DNA of 64,000 nucleotides from Ruania halotolerans (lineage in GTDB: Bacteria; Actinomycetota; Actinomycetes; Actinomycetales; Beutenbergiaceae): NCBI RefSeq assembly GCF_021049285.1, contig NZ_CP088017.1:1995380-2059379 (forward strand). The letters run 5' to 3'. The notes below the pieces were generated by a model. It was not told where the DNA came from. It searched no databases and saw only the letters and a list, made by a program, of their open reading frames with translations. The position numbers were made by a program, and so were the translations under genes. Every line of letters starts with the position of its first letter. Position 1 is the stretch's first letter. Below are positions 16,472-26,046 of the stretch, piece by piece.

Positions 16472-18385
16472 TCAAGCACCAGTGCGCACGTGGCTGACGC
16501 GCCAGGCGACCGCGAGGATGGATCCCATCGCGATCGCTGCCACCGCGACGGCGAGCCCGCCGTAGGCGGCAAGGTCGACTGCAGAGGCCGGGTTGCCGAG
16601 GAGGCCGACCCCGGCTCCGGCCAACGCAGGGATCGCAGCGACCGTGCCGATCGCAATCGCCGCCGCCGCAACGAACACCGCCTCGGCACCAGCCATCGCG
16701 AGCACCTGGACGCGGGTGGCGCCGACCCTGCGCAACAGCTGGAACTCTGGACGCCGGGCGCCAGTCAGCATGGCCAATGTGTTCAGGGCTGCAAGTGCCA
16801 CGAATATGAGCAGCACCAGTGACAGAGTCGCCGAGAGCCGCTGGGACCCGGCCCCCACAGCCGTCGACTCGGCGGCGAACTGGGCCGGAGTCACCGCCTG
16901 CAGGCCCAGGGCTGCGATCTTGGTCCGCACGCCCGGCTCGGCGCCAGTGCCCAGCCCAATCAACGCTGTCGCGGCCGGCGAGGCCGCGCCGATCTGCGCT
17001 GCGGTCGACCCCGCGATCAGATAGTCCCCGAAGCCGAGACCACGGTCGTAGACCGCCACGATGGTCAGTGGCTGCTCCTCATGTCCGGACCGGCGCAGAT
17101 CGACAGTTCCGCCGATCCCATTACCCGAGCCAATGAGCACGTCCCTGCTGACGGCGATCGTGCCCGGCTCGCCCAGCTCGGTAAGCGTGCCCGCACTCAC
17201 CTGGGGATCGAGGAGGTCGGTGCTGCCGGGACTGTCGAGGCTGCGGATCATGGTCGGCTCCCACAGCAACGCGGCGAGTGCATCGAGCTCGTCGTCTTGA
17301 TCGATCCTGACCTCGGCACCGAAGGTGGACGTTGCGGTGAGCCCGCTGACCCCCGGGATGGCGGCGAGGCGGTCCACCTCGGCCTGGCTCAGACCGGCCT
17401 CAGACCTCACCACGAGATCGGCCCGCACACCCTCACGCAGTTGAACCTCCGCCGTCGTGAGCAACGCGGAGTTCAGGCCCGCCTGCACGGTGCCCAGGGC
17501 GAGGAGCAAAGCCAACGGAACGATCGCCGTCGTCAGCCGCCGCGAGAAGCCCCGAGCGTTGGCAACCGCCAGGATCAGTGCCGGACGACCCGTGGGGCGG
17601 ATGACCCAAGCCGCCCACTGGGTGATCCGGTGGATGATCAACGGGCCACCGCACGCCGCGGCCGTGATCAGAAGCAGCGCCGAGGAGGCTCCGGCCGCGC
17701 TGCCGAGGGTGCCGGGTACCACGAACGGCGTTGCGGCGGTGAGGATTCCTGCCGCGGCGGTGGACATGGCGGCGATGCGCCGGGGCCGGCTCAAAGCTGA
17801 CGACTCATGGCCAGAGCTGCCCAGCGCCTGAACCGGGCTGGCCCGCAGGAGCTGACGCGAGGCCAGGCGGGCGGCGAGCAGCCCGGTGGGGACCAGGATC
17901 ACCAGCACGGCGAGAATCGACCCAGTGGGAATCCCGACGGTGATGCCTTCCGGCACCACGCCACCTTGCACCAGCAGCGGCGTGATCAGCCGGGCTGCCA
18001 GCACACCGGGGATGATGCCCAACGGTGCCGCCACGGCGAACACCAGCAGGGTCTCGGCGCTGGTTTGGCGGCGGACCTGTCGCGGGGTCGCGCCCAGGGT
18101 GCGCAACAGGGCGAACTCCCGTGCCCGCTGCCGCAGCGCAGCCGCGAACGTGGTGGACACGACCAGGATGACGATCAGGACAGCGGTACCTGCGAACGAA
18201 CTGGCGATCGTGGTGAGGAAGCCTGCCTGTTCGGCGCCGTCGCGGGAGGCGCCGATGCCCGCTTCGATCCATGCGCCGGTGGCCGTGAGCAGCATGGCGG
18301 CCACCAGGACGATGGCGAAAGTGCCGGCGAGACTGGAGCGGTGCCCGCGCACCGCCGAACGGGCAAGCGTCCAGGCGGCGCTCAT
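16472..18385 (-). CDS. FtsX/MacB-like ABC transporter permease
   Basis: 637 aa with two FtsX-type domains. An N-terminal TM segment (LAGTFAIVLVAAMLLTATGA), then TM groups around ILVVSTTFAAALRQRAREFALLRTLGATPRQV, a second set around residues 225-300 and a third at the C-terminus (VALAALNTLAMLTGARRPEF, QLLRRVGATRVQVLAM). The paired FALLRTLGATPRQVR and LLRRVGATRVQVL signatures are diagnostic of FtsX permeases. A long extracytoplasmic region lies between. The start ATG overlaps the ATPase stop by four bases, so the pair forms one exporter, of the antimicrobial-peptide or lipoprotein type. Confidence 0.9.
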   Translation of the reverse strand: MSAAWTLARSAVRGHRSSLAGTFAIVLVAAMLLTATGAWIEAGIGASRDGAEQAGFLTTIASSFAGTAVLIVILVVSTTFAAALRQRAREFALLRTLGATPRQVRRQTSAETLLVFAVAAPLGIIPGVLAARLITPLLVQGGVVPEGITVGIPTGSILAVLVILVPTGLLAARLASRQLLRASPVQALGSSGHESSALSRPRRIAAMSTAAAGILTAATPFVVPGTLGSAAGASSALLLITAAACGGPLIIHRITQWAAWVIRPTGRPALILAVANARGFSRRLTTAIVPLALLLALGTVQAGLNSALLTTAEVQLREGVRADLVVRSEAGLSQAEVDRLAAIPGVSGLTATSTFGAEVRIDQDDELDALAALLWEPTMIRSLDSPGSTDLLDPQVSAGTLTELGEPGTIAVSRDVLIGSGNGIGGTVDLRRSGHEEQPLTIVAVYDRGLGFGDYLIAGSTAAQIGAASPAATALIGLGTGAEPGVRTKIAALGLQAVTPAQFAAESTAVGAGSQRLSATLSLVLLIFVALAALNTLAMLTGARRPEFQLLRRVGATRVQVLAMAGAEAVFVAAAAIAIGTVAAIPALAGAGVGLLGNPASAVDLAAYGGLAVAVAAIAMGSILAVAWRVSHVRTGA

Positions 18386-19137
18386 CGGGACAGCTCCTCG
18401 AGTCGCGCGCGGATCTGACCCGCGGTGGGTGCCATCAGGTGCGAGACGAAACTTCCATCGGCCAGGAACAGCACCTCGTCCGCCGTCGAGGCGACCTGAG
18501 CGTCATGGGTGACCAGCACCAGGGTCTGATTGAGCCGGCGGGCGGTGGTGCGCAGCACCTCCAGTACTTCGGCACCGGTACGGGCATCCAGTGCCCCCGT
18601 CGGTTCGTCGGCGAAGACCACCGTGGGCCGGGCGATCAGCGCCCGGGCGATCGCAACCCGCTGCCGCTGCCCCCCGGACAGCTCGCTCGGCAGGCGCTCG
18701 GCGATCCCGTCCAGTCCCACGGCAGTGAGCAGGAACTGCTGCCACTGCGGGTCTGCGCGACGACCGTCCAGTAGCAGCGGCAGCTGAACGTTCTCGGCGA
18801 CGCTCAGATGCTCGATCAGGTTGTAAGACTGGAAGACGAAGCCGATCTGCGACCGGCGCAGCCGCGTCACCTGATCCGGTGACAGGGTGGTCAGGTCGGT
18901 GTCCCCGATGAAGACCTGGCCGCTGGTCGGCGCGTCGAGGCCGGCAGCGCAGTTGAGAAAGGTGGACTTTCCCGAACCGGACGGGCCCATCACCGCCGTG
19001 CTCGAACCGGGAATGAGCGCCAGTGAGACCGACCGCAGCGCCTCGATGGTGCCAGGCCCATTCGGGTAACTCTTGCGCACCTGCACGAGCCGGACCGCGG
19101 TGTCTAGTCCGGTGGGTGCCGATAGGGCGATATTCAT
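18382..19137 (-). CDS. MacB/LolD-type ABC transporter ATP-binding protein
   Basis: 251 aa. Walker A MGPSGSGKST, Q-loop IGFVFQSYNLI, signature LSGGQRQRVAIARAL, Walker B TVVFADEPTGALD and H-switch LVTHDAQVA are all intact. The EPTGALD form is characteristic of the MacB/LolD/FtsE group that partners FtsX-type permeases. It follows the two-component system on the same strand after a 143-bp gap containing a dyad, which suggests its own regulated promoter. Confidence 0.93.
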   Translation of the reverse strand: MNIALSAPTGLDTAVRLVQVRKSYPNGPGTIEALRSVSLALIPGSSTAVMGPSGSGKSTFLNCAAGLDAPTSGQVFIGDTDLTTLSPDQVTRLRRSQIGFVFQSYNLIEHLSVAENVQLPLLLDGRRADPQWQQFLLTAVGLDGIAERLPSELSGGQRQRVAIARALIARPTVVFADEPTGALDARTGAEVLEVLRTTARRLNQTLVLVTHDAQVASTADEVLFLADGSFVSHLMAPTAGQIRARLEELSR

Positions 19138-19218
19138 GGGAGGGTCCCTTCGTCGCGGACGGGATTTCCGCCTGACTTCGACGTTAGGGATTGGCGCTGC
19201 GGGGCTCTAGCGGCCGGC

Positions 19219-19241
19219 GATGCAACTCACCAGCTTGCATC
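19219..19241. promoter_or_regulatory. Candidate response-regulator site before the ABC exporter
   Basis: GATGCAA-N9-TTGCATC is a perfect 7-bp dyad about 80 bp upstream of the ATPase start (19137), between it and the NarL-type regulator gene. NarL-type proteins bind such dyads, so direct control of the exporter by the adjacent regulator is likely. Confidence 0.5.
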
Positions 19242-19280
19242 GTTCGAAGCAAGGACTGCTCCCGGCCTCATCCCGCAGGC

Positions 19281-19958
19281 TCAGTCCTCACCGGTGGGCG
19301 GCACCGTGACGATGTGGTTCTGATAGGCCCACACCACGGCCTGCAGGCGCGAGCGCACGCCGATCTTGGGCAGCATCCGAGCCAGGTGCGACTTCACCGT
19401 TGTCACCTCGACCACCAGCGAGCGGGCGATCTCCTCGTTCGACATGCCCTCAGCAAGGAGCAGCAGGATGTCGCGTTCGCGGCTGGTGAGCAGTTCGGCG
19501 CCGCGCTGGGCAGTGACCGGCTGGAGGGAGCGGCGCTGGGCGAACTCATGCAGCACTCGGCGGGTGAGCGTCTGATCGATGGTGCCCAAGCCCGCAGCCA
19601 CCTGGCGCACCGCTCGCACGATGGTCTCCGGTTCGGAGTCCTTGAGCAGGAAACCGGAAACTCCCGCCTCCAGCGCCCCGAACACGTAGTCATCCAGGTC
19701 GAAGGTGGTCAGAACGAGCACCGGTACCGGAGCGGCGACGCCGGCCCCGCACAGTTCGCGCGCGGCACTGATGCCGTCTCGGCCGGGCATCCGCACGTCC
19801 AGGCAGACCACGTCGGGGCGCAGTGCCCTCGCCTGCTCGACCGCCTCGATGCCGTCGGTGGCGGTGGCCACAACCTCAATCTCCGGCTCGGACTCCAGCA
19901 GCGCTGTGAGCCCGGCTCGGGCCAGGGCATGATCATCGGCGATCAGCACGCGGATCAT
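19281..19958 (-). CDS. NarL/FixJ family response regulator
   Basis: 225 aa from ATG 19958, with GGGAGG four bases upstream; an earlier in-frame start overlaps the kinase and was rejected. Receiver domain: MIRVLIADDHALARAG, phosphoacceptor Asp54 in VVCLDVRMPG, and Lys in SGFLLKDSEPE. LuxR-type HTH: LTSRERDILLLLAEGMSNEE and VEVTTVKSHLARMLPKIGVR. It overlaps the kinase stop by four bases. Its likely target is the downstream ABC exporter. Confidence 0.93.
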   Translation of the reverse strand: MIRVLIADDHALARAGLTALLESEPEIEVVATATDGIEAVEQARALRPDVVCLDVRMPGRDGISAARELCGAGVAAPVPVLVLTTFDLDDYVFGALEAGVSGFLLKDSEPETIVRAVRQVAAGLGTIDQTLTRRVLHEFAQRRSLQPVTAQRGAELLTSRERDILLLLAEGMSNEEIARSLVVEVTTVKSHLARMLPKIGVRSRLQAVVWAYQNHIVTVPPTGED

Positions 19959-21190
19959 GTCGCCTCCCGCTCGCTGGTCCGCGGGATCTCCAGCCGCACC
20001 TGCCAACCGCCGTCCACCACCGGACCGTAACTCAACTCGGCACCGATGAGGTCGGCGCGTTCCTGCATACCGCGTAGTCCGAAACCGCCGCGGCCGGGCG
20101 CCGCAGCGGACTGGGCCGGCTCGTTGCGCACCGTGATGACGACGGTGTGTTCGCCTCGGTCGTCCACCTCGACCGATCGGCCTGCGCCAGGGGCGTGCAG
20201 CCGTGCGTTCGTCAGGGATTCCTGCACCATCCGGTAGGCGGTCAGGTGTGCGACGGGTCCGAGCCGGTCGCCCAGGCTCGAGGTGTCCGCGCCGAGGATA
20301 CTCACCTGGATCGGCTGGCCATCGGCGCTGAGCTGGTCCACCAGTTCCGGCACCGCGGCCAGGGTGAGGGGCCGTTCCTCGCTGCCTTCGGCACGCAGCA
20401 GTCCGACGAGCCGGCGCAGGTCATCCAGGATGAGACTGGTCTGCTGGCGCATGAGCCGCACGGACGTCCTCGCCGCCTGCGGATCGGAATCGATCTGCCG
20501 GTCCACGGCGGCAGCCATCAGCGCGATTCCGGAGAGGTGGTGGGCCGCGATGTCATGCAACTCCCGCGCCATCGTGGTGCGCTGGGCGGCGATCGCGGCC
20601 TGCACCAGCGCGTCTCGCTCACTGGCCAGGGCGCGCAGCTCCTTGTGGTGGGCTTCGCGTGCGTCCCGCCGTGCGGCGACCACCAGCGCGATCAACAGCG
20701 GAGCGCCCACGACGACGATCGACTGGCCCAGTGCAGCTGCGGCGACCAGACCCGGGCCGAGCCCGGTGGCGGCGAGCATCTCGTTGGCGGCATAGGCGAC
20801 GGCGAACATCACCACAGTTCCGGCGAGCGCCCATCGCAACCGGGTGAGTGGGCGGGTGAGCGCTGCGCGGTACACCGTGACGAGTACCGGCACGGAGGTG
20901 AGTCCGAACGCCGCGCCGTGTGCCGGCCACACCATGAGCAGTGGAACGGCTGCCACCAGGAGCACGGCACCGAACGGGAATGATCGCGCTGCGGCGGCGA
21001 CGGCTGCCTGGGCCGTGAGCCCGCCGATCAACCACCACAGGGTCGGGTTCACCAGGGAGGTCGCCGGCATCTCCTCACCCGCGAGTGCGGCCACGGACGG
21101 CAACGCCACCACCAGCACCATCGCCACCAGCCACGTCACCACGCCAACGAGCAGGTCTTGTCGGTGCACCAGCGCAGCGAGCCGATGCAT
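19955..21190 (-). CDS. NarL-system sensor histidine kinase
   Basis: 411 aa from ATG 21190 with GGAGGGG upstream. The N-terminal half carries about six TM helices with almost no extracytoplasmic loop (VVTWLVAMVLVVALPSVAAL and later segments), typical of intramembrane-sensing kinases linked to ABC exporters. The HisKA_3 box is ARELHDIAAHHLSGIALMAA, and the HATPase end is GRGGFGLRGMQERADLIGAE. It is co-transcribed with the response regulator. Sensing of a cell-envelope or peptide stress is inference from the MacB-like partner. Confidence 0.9.
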   Translation of the reverse strand: MHRLAALVHRQDLLVGVVTWLVAMVLVVALPSVAALAGEEMPATSLVNPTLWWLIGGLTAQAAVAAAARSFPFGAVLLVAAVPLLMVWPAHGAAFGLTSVPVLVTVYRAALTRPLTRLRWALAGTVVMFAVAYAANEMLAATGLGPGLVAAAALGQSIVVVGAPLLIALVVAARRDAREAHHKELRALASERDALVQAAIAAQRTTMARELHDIAAHHLSGIALMAAAVDRQIDSDPQAARTSVRLMRQQTSLILDDLRRLVGLLRAEGSEERPLTLAAVPELVDQLSADGQPIQVSILGADTSSLGDRLGPVAHLTAYRMVQESLTNARLHAPGAGRSVEVDDRGEHTVVITVRNEPAQSAAAPGRGGFGLRGMQERADLIGAELSYGPVVDGGWQVRLEIPRTSEREAT

Positions 21191-21511
21191 CGCAGATCCC
21201 CTCCAGGTCGTGTCCTGCCGGGATCCTATCGGTCGTGCGAGAGCCCTGCGCCGCCGCACCGAACACGCAGGAGGCCGACGGGGCCGGACTCGCCTGCTGT
21301 GATGACGCCGCGTGCTCGCGTGCTCGCGTGCTCACGTGCCGATGTCCGCGACAGCGAGTGCGGGCGTCAGGGCCGCCGTCTGCGCTAGGTCGTCTGTATC
21401 GGGCACGTTCACGTTGGTGTCGTCATCCGTTCACGACGCGCCGGTAACTTCGCCGTGCGCTGGCCGCATCCCTCTTTGACCGGCGGATCCCTCCTCATCG
21501 AAAGGCCACTC
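21191..21511. other. Divergent promoter region with an 8-bp tandem repeat
   Basis: No gene is convincing here. At 21311-21338 the octamer CGTGCTCG repeats (21311, 21319, then CGTGCTCA at 21327 and CGTGC at 21335). The region must hold promoters for the kinase (minus) and the surface phosphoesterase (plus); I could not fix -35/-10 boxes. Confidence 0.5.
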
Positions 21512-24037
21512 GTGCGGGTTAGAACGAGATCAGTACGTATCGCCACGGCGGCATTGGCCGCGGCGGGCGCTGTGCTGGGCGTGGGCTCAATCGCCCCATC
21601 CCAGCCTGCCACCGCGGTGGAAGACGTCGGTTCGAGATTCACCCTCGCTGTGCTTCCGGACACGCAGTTCTATTCACGTTATGCACAGTCCAACTTCGTG
21701 CCCGACTACGGTACGGACCCTTTCGCCGTACAGACGGCCTGGATCTCCGCACATGCCGACGAACTGAACATCCCCTTCGTCGCCCATCTCGGTGACCTGG
21801 TCGATCAGGTCGGAGTGGAGAACGAGTGGGTCACCGCCGATGCGGCGATGCGGACACTGGATGACAGCGGTGTGCCGTACTCGGTCCTACCAGGCAACCA
21901 TGACGTGCTCGATTCGAATGACGCGCGCTATGACGACATGTACGACCTGGCTCAGGAGCCGTACCTCGACTGGTTTGACGCGGAGCGTATCGCTGGCCAG
22001 CCGACCGAGGGAGAGACTGATGCCACGGGCCTGAACCAGTATCAGATCTTTGAGGCGGAGGGGCAGCGGTTCATGGTGCTGGCCCTCACATGGCGGGCAT
22101 CGGATGCGACGCTCGAATGGGCCAATGGCGTCATCGCCGAGCACCCCGAACTACCGGTGATCCTGACCTCGCACGACATGATCGGCGTCGGCAACGACGG
22201 CGTTACGGGGTTCACGAGCGAGAACGGCGAGCGGCTCTGGGAGAGGCTCATCGCCGACAACGACCAGATCTTCCTCACCATGAACGGCCACTATCACGGC
22301 GCGGTGGTGACCGAGCGCACGAACAACTCCGGAAACGCCGTCACCCAGGTGCTCATCGATTACCAGATGGCCTACGAAGGTGGCAACGGCTACATGAGCC
22401 TGTTCGAGTTCGATCTGACGAACGATCGCATCGATGTCGAGACGGTCTCGCCATGGGTGGTGTACAAGCCTGCGGACTCGCTGACCTCCTACGACGAGCC
22501 GGTTCTCGACGGCGCGGCACAACGTTTCTCCATCGATATCGACTTCGCTGAGCGGTTCTCCGGCTTCGCTCCGGGCTTCCAGGCAGGCCAGGGGGAGTGG
22601 CCATCACTGAGTGAGCGCGCCGTGGAACTCATCACAGATGGCTTCGTGGGCGTGCCGGGCAGCCAGGACGTGGAGCCCGGATCGGTCGACGACTACGTCG
22701 AGGTCGATGGAACACTCGCGCATTGGCGGATGACCGGTGCCGAGGGGACCCTCGAGGAGGGGGCCGTCATTGAGGACGTCGCCGGTGACAGCGACCTGCA
22801 CCGCGTGCCGATTGCTGAGTCAGGATCGAGCACTGCCATGGAGGAGGACGTCTCGCTCGTGGCGCAGACCTACCCGTACTCCTCGTCCGGGCAGGCGGTG
22901 TGCTTCGCCGAGTCCGACCAGCAGAACGACCGGTTCAGCTTTTTGGCCACCGATGCCGACGCTCCGGTGAACGACGCTGATCTCTCCGGTGGATACACGA
23001 TCGAGACGTTCGTGAAGATGGATGAGTCATGGACCGCTGAAGCGAACGCTTGGAGCAAGTTCCTGGTGCGCAGCGGTAACCGGTCGGAACTGCCCGGTAT
23101 GCCCGTGACGCGGTGGGACTATACGGCCTCACCGTCGTCATTGGGCATCTCGAACCTTCGCGAGTTCCAGTGGAGCGAGGTGGGCGAGGACGCGACGAAG
23201 GGCGACAAGACCAACTGGTCGGGTGAGATCATGGTCGGCACGTGGAACCATGTGGTCGTCGTGAACGATCCGGACACGGCCGAGACCACCATGTACGTCA
23301 ACGGAGCGCCGGTGCTGCGCACCGCACAGGACACGATCGGTCAGTCCTTCATCGAGGGGATGCCCTGGATGATCGGCGCCGACTGGTCCGACGATGCAGC
23401 CAGGAACGGCTGGAACGGGTGTGTGGGGGAGACGCGCATCATCGATCGTCCGACGAACTCGGACGAGTGGTTGACGGCGCGTCCCGACCTCTCCACCTTC
23501 GCGGTCACCGCAGTGCCGGAGGTGATCGACGGCTCAGCACAGGAAGCAGCGATCGAAGGAACTGGCACGCCTCGTGCGACCGTGACCGCGGCGATCGGTG
23601 AGAGTGCTGGATTCAGTGCGATGGCCGCCGCGCTCGAGACGACCGTTGGACCGGACGGCACCTGGTCGCTTGCAATCCCTGCCGGGTCGTTGTCCCAGGA
23701 GGAGACCACGGTCTCCCTCGTCCAGGGGTTCGGTAGCCGCGTCTCGGAGCCACAGAACGTGACCCTCGTTCTCGCGGCTCCGGAAGAGCCCGAGCCGACC
23801 GACCCGGCCGACCCCGATCCCACGGAACCGGGTGCAATCGACCCGGAGGAGCCGAGTCAGGACGATTCGGACGGGCTGGGGAACGCCGACGGCGATACTT
23901 CCGGTGAGGATGTGGACGCAGGTGACGCCCTCCCCACGACGGGTGCCTCAGTCGCACTGTGGGCCGTCGTGAGCGGTGTGCTGCTGGCGGCCGGCCTGCT
24001 CGTCGCGGCACGGGCGCGCATGCTGCGTCGCGGCTGA
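21512..24037 (+). CDS. Sortase-anchored metallophosphoesterase with LamG-like domain
   Basis: 841 aa from GTG 21512 (GAAAGG six bases upstream, and a signal peptide follows directly: basic RVRTRSVRIATAALAAAG then AVLGVGSIAPSQPATA). The calcineurin-like domain (about residues 35-280) has VLPDTQFYS, AHLGDLVDQ, LPGNHDVLD, LTSHDM and MNGHYHG, a full set of metal ligands. Residues about 420-660 form a concanavalin/LamG-like fold (GGYTIETFVKMDESW, GTWNHVVVVNDPDTAETTMY). A beta domain, an acidic Pro-rich stalk, LPTTG, a TM helix and RARMLRRG complete a classical cell-wall sorting signal. Likely a surface phosphoesterase binding a glycan; substrate unknown. Confidence 0.9.
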   Translation: MRVRTRSVRIATAALAAAGAVLGVGSIAPSQPATAVEDVGSRFTLAVLPDTQFYSRYAQSNFVPDYGTDPFAVQTAWISAHADELNIPFVAHLGDLVDQVGVENEWVTADAAMRTLDDSGVPYSVLPGNHDVLDSNDARYDDMYDLAQEPYLDWFDAERIAGQPTEGETDATGLNQYQIFEAEGQRFMVLALTWRASDATLEWANGVIAEHPELPVILTSHDMIGVGNDGVTGFTSENGERLWERLIADNDQIFLTMNGHYHGAVVTERTNNSGNAVTQVLIDYQMAYEGGNGYMSLFEFDLTNDRIDVETVSPWVVYKPADSLTSYDEPVLDGAAQRFSIDIDFAERFSGFAPGFQAGQGEWPSLSERAVELITDGFVGVPGSQDVEPGSVDDYVEVDGTLAHWRMTGAEGTLEEGAVIEDVAGDSDLHRVPIAESGSSTAMEEDVSLVAQTYPYSSSGQAVCFAESDQQNDRFSFLATDADAPVNDADLSGGYTIETFVKMDESWTAEANAWSKFLVRSGNRSELPGMPVTRWDYTASPSSLGISNLREFQWSEVGEDATKGDKTNWSGEIMVGTWNHVVVVNDPDTAETTMYVNGAPVLRTAQDTIGQSFIEGMPWMIGADWSDDAARNGWNGCVGETRIIDRPTNSDEWLTARPDLSTFAVTAVPEVIDGSAQEAAIEGTGTPRATVTAAIGESAGFSAMAAALETTVGPDGTWSLAIPAGSLSQEETTVSLVQGFGSRVSEPQNVTLVLAAPEEPEPTDPADPDPTEPGAIDPEEPSQDDSDGLGNADGDTSGEDVDAGDALPTTGASVALWAVVSGVLLAAGLLVAARARMLRRG

Positions 24038-24156
24038 GTGCGTTCAGGGCAGTGACGTGCCGGGCGGCGGCGACGGTCTTGTGCATCGCCGTCCGGCACG
24101 GTTCGTGGCGCGCCGACCTCATGCGTCCATCGATGGGGTTGCGCGCTGCTGTTCCA

Positions 24157-25092
24157 CTACCCGTGATGCTCATGGGAGGCACTGCTCAATTCGAGCCCTG
24201 AGAGCTCCGCTCGGTCGTCGGAGCTGGGGTCGTCAAGCGCGGCAAGCCCGCCTGTTGCCACGGCCGTGACGGCATCGAGGAAGGTGTCCGAAGTCAGGAT
24301 GCGCGTGTGTCCGAAGCCCGTGGTGTGCAGCATCCTGGACCTCTCGGCATGTACCTCGTGCAGCCTTCGTGCGTCCGTATCGGGCATCCGTCGATCACCG
24401 ATATCGTGCACCACAAGCAGTTCTGTACCGGGAGGAAGTGGGTGCAGCACCGCGTCGTATCGCAGCGACGCTGACCTCTCGTCTTCACCCAGTCGAGCGA
24501 GGAATCGCGCCTTCACCCGTCCCGCAGTGCGGGCGTCCAACCGGAAATCCCGGGCAAATGCGCTCATGAAGGGATCGGGCGATCCGACTCCCGAGACGAC
24601 GGCCACGAACTCGGTCGGCGCTATGGACCGAGCGACGGTGAGCGCAGCGAGGCCACCAAGCGAATGCCCGACGATCGCCCGGAACTGACCGTAGCGGGCG
24701 TGCAGTGCCTCCGCCGCCGCCACCCAGTCACGGATATCGGCGCGCCCACCGACGGAGCGCCCGTGAGCCGGTGCGTCGAAGGAGACGACGCGGAACCCTT
24801 CGTAGGTGAGTTCACGGATCAATGGAGCAAACTGCGATGCGCGGCCACGCCAACCGTGCAGGAGGAGCACCGTGCGCTCCCCGGTGCCCCATTCGTACGT
24901 CGTCAGGAGGCGGCCCCTGACCCGCAGCAGCCGCACTCGTGCGGCGAGGTCCGTTGCTGCATCGGTGTCGCGAACGGCTATCCGAGGAGCGGTGGTGAAG
25001 AACGCGCGCAGCGCGAGTCGCGCGGCCAGCGGGGGCGAGAGGGCACCGACGAACCGAAGGCTTCGGCCGATCAGCGTCGAAAGAGTAGACAC
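24157..25092 (-). CDS. Alpha/beta hydrolase
   Basis: About 311 aa; GTG 25092 is preferred because GGAG (25099-25102) is correctly spaced, while the upstream in-frame GTG 25098 is not. Nucleophile elbow GHSLGG, oxyanion region LLHGWRGRA, acid in VVHDIGDRRMPDTDA and catalytic His in TTGFGHTRIL make a complete triad. The N-terminal ~70 residues precede the fold and include a hydrophobic stretch (LRFVGALSPPLAARLALRAF) that may associate with the membrane. It is divergent from a TetR repressor with strong operators between. Confidence 0.88.
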   Translation of the reverse strand: MSTLSTLIGRSLRFVGALSPPLAARLALRAFFTTAPRIAVRDTDAATDLAARVRLLRVRGRLLTTYEWGTGERTVLLLHGWRGRASQFAPLIRELTYEGFRVVSFDAPAHGRSVGGRADIRDWVAAAEALHARYGQFRAIVGHSLGGLAALTVARSIAPTEFVAVVSGVGSPDPFMSAFARDFRLDARTAGRVKARFLARLGEDERSASLRYDAVLHPLPPGTELLVVHDIGDRRMPDTDARRLHEVHAERSRMLHTTGFGHTRILTSDTFLDAVTAVATGGLAALDDPSSDDRAELSGLELSSASHEHHG

Positions 25093-25110
25093 CAGCACTC
25101 CATTCAGACA

Positions 25111-25157
25111 ATACGAACGATCGTGTGTGATGATGCTACACGGACGATCGTTCGTAT
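25111..25157. promoter_or_regulatory. TetR operator pair between hydrolase and TetR genes
   Basis: ATACGAACGATCGT (25111-25124) and ACGATCGTTCGTAT (25144-25157) are perfect inverted copies 19 bp apart. Each contains a near-palindrome built on ACGATCGT, a typical TetR site. They lie 10-56 bp before the TetR ATG and cover both promoters. Confidence 0.8.
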
Positions 25158-25166
25158 ACTAGAGAG

Positions 25167-25820
25167 ATGGCGACATCGGAGACAGTGGACGGGCGTCGCG
25201 CTCGCGGCGATGCGTCACGTCGCGTGGTGCTCGAGAGTGCGACCGATCTCGCGTCGGTCGAAGGTCTCGACGGACTCACGATCGGCCGCCTCGCGGAGGT
25301 GACCGGACGTAGTAAGAGCAGCATCGCGACCCTGTTCCGCAGTAAGGAGGGCCTGCAGCTGGCCGCCGTCGCCGCAGCGAAGGAGGTCTTCGTCGCCACG
25401 ATCATCGAGCCAGCTCGGGGCGAGCCGCGCGGCATTCGTCGACTTGCGGCGATCCTGTGCAACGCACTCATGTACTCGAAGAATCGTGTTTTCAGTGGCG
25501 GATGCTTCTTCGCTGCGACCTCCGCAGACGTCGATTCGAAGCCGGGTCCCGTCAACGACGCTGTTCGAACGTCGCTCGCAGCTTGGTATGGCTACGTCGA
25601 AGCACAGGTCAGGTTCGCGAGAGAGGCTGGCGAGCTCACCATCGACGAGAGCGGGATTGGGCTGCTCGCGTTCGAGCTGATCGCGCTCGATGAGGCCGCG
25701 AACATGAGATCGCTCATGATGCGCAGCGACCAGCCCTATCTGCTCGCAGCGACCGCCATGCGCAATCGCCTGGCAGCTGCAGGGGCGGATCCGGGCCTGC
25801 TCGAGGGGCTCGACCTGTAG
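25167..25820 (+). CDS. TetR family transcriptional regulator
   Basis: 217 aa. The HTH region reads RRVVLESATDLASVEGLDGL, TIGRLAEVTGRSKSSIATLF and RSKEGLQLAAVAAAKEVF. The C-terminal ligand domain includes a NALMYSKNRVFSGGCFFAA segment and ELIALDEAANM, as in the TetR_C_6-type group. It probably represses itself and the divergent hydrolase. The start ATG has only a weak AGAGAG ribosome site. Confidence 0.92.
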   Translation: MATSETVDGRRARGDASRRVVLESATDLASVEGLDGLTIGRLAEVTGRSKSSIATLFRSKEGLQLAAVAAAKEVFVATIIEPARGEPRGIRRLAAILCNALMYSKNRVFSGGCFFAATSADVDSKPGPVNDAVRTSLAAWYGYVEAQVRFAREAGELTIDESGIGLLAFELIALDEAANMRSLMMRSDQPYLLAATAMRNRLAAAGADPGLLEGLDL

Positions 25821-25894
25821 TTCGTCCGATTGCGCGCGGTCCTGTGGTGGGGTGTCAATGACGCGGGCTTGGCCTTCGACCGGCTGATCGCCAC

Positions 25895-25908
25895 GGGACC
25901 AACGGCCC
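25895..25908. promoter_or_regulatory. DosR-box-like element upstream of the stress operon
   Basis: GGGACCAACGGCCC, a partial dyad, lies 139 bp before the PNPOx-like ATG. It matches 11 of 14 positions with the element at 27891-27904 read on the minus strand. Resemblance to the mycobacterial DosR box core (GGGACTnnAGTCCC) is my comparison. Confidence 0.5.
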
Positions 25909-26046
25909 TTGTCGCTCCTTGATGCGGTGACACGCTGGTGAGGCGAACAGCACTTGGTGAGGTCGGCTGGTGAAGCCTGCTGAATCACCAGTGATGTTCG
26001 GCCCATGATCACCGATCGCAGGCTCAACCGATAAGGAAGCAGGATC

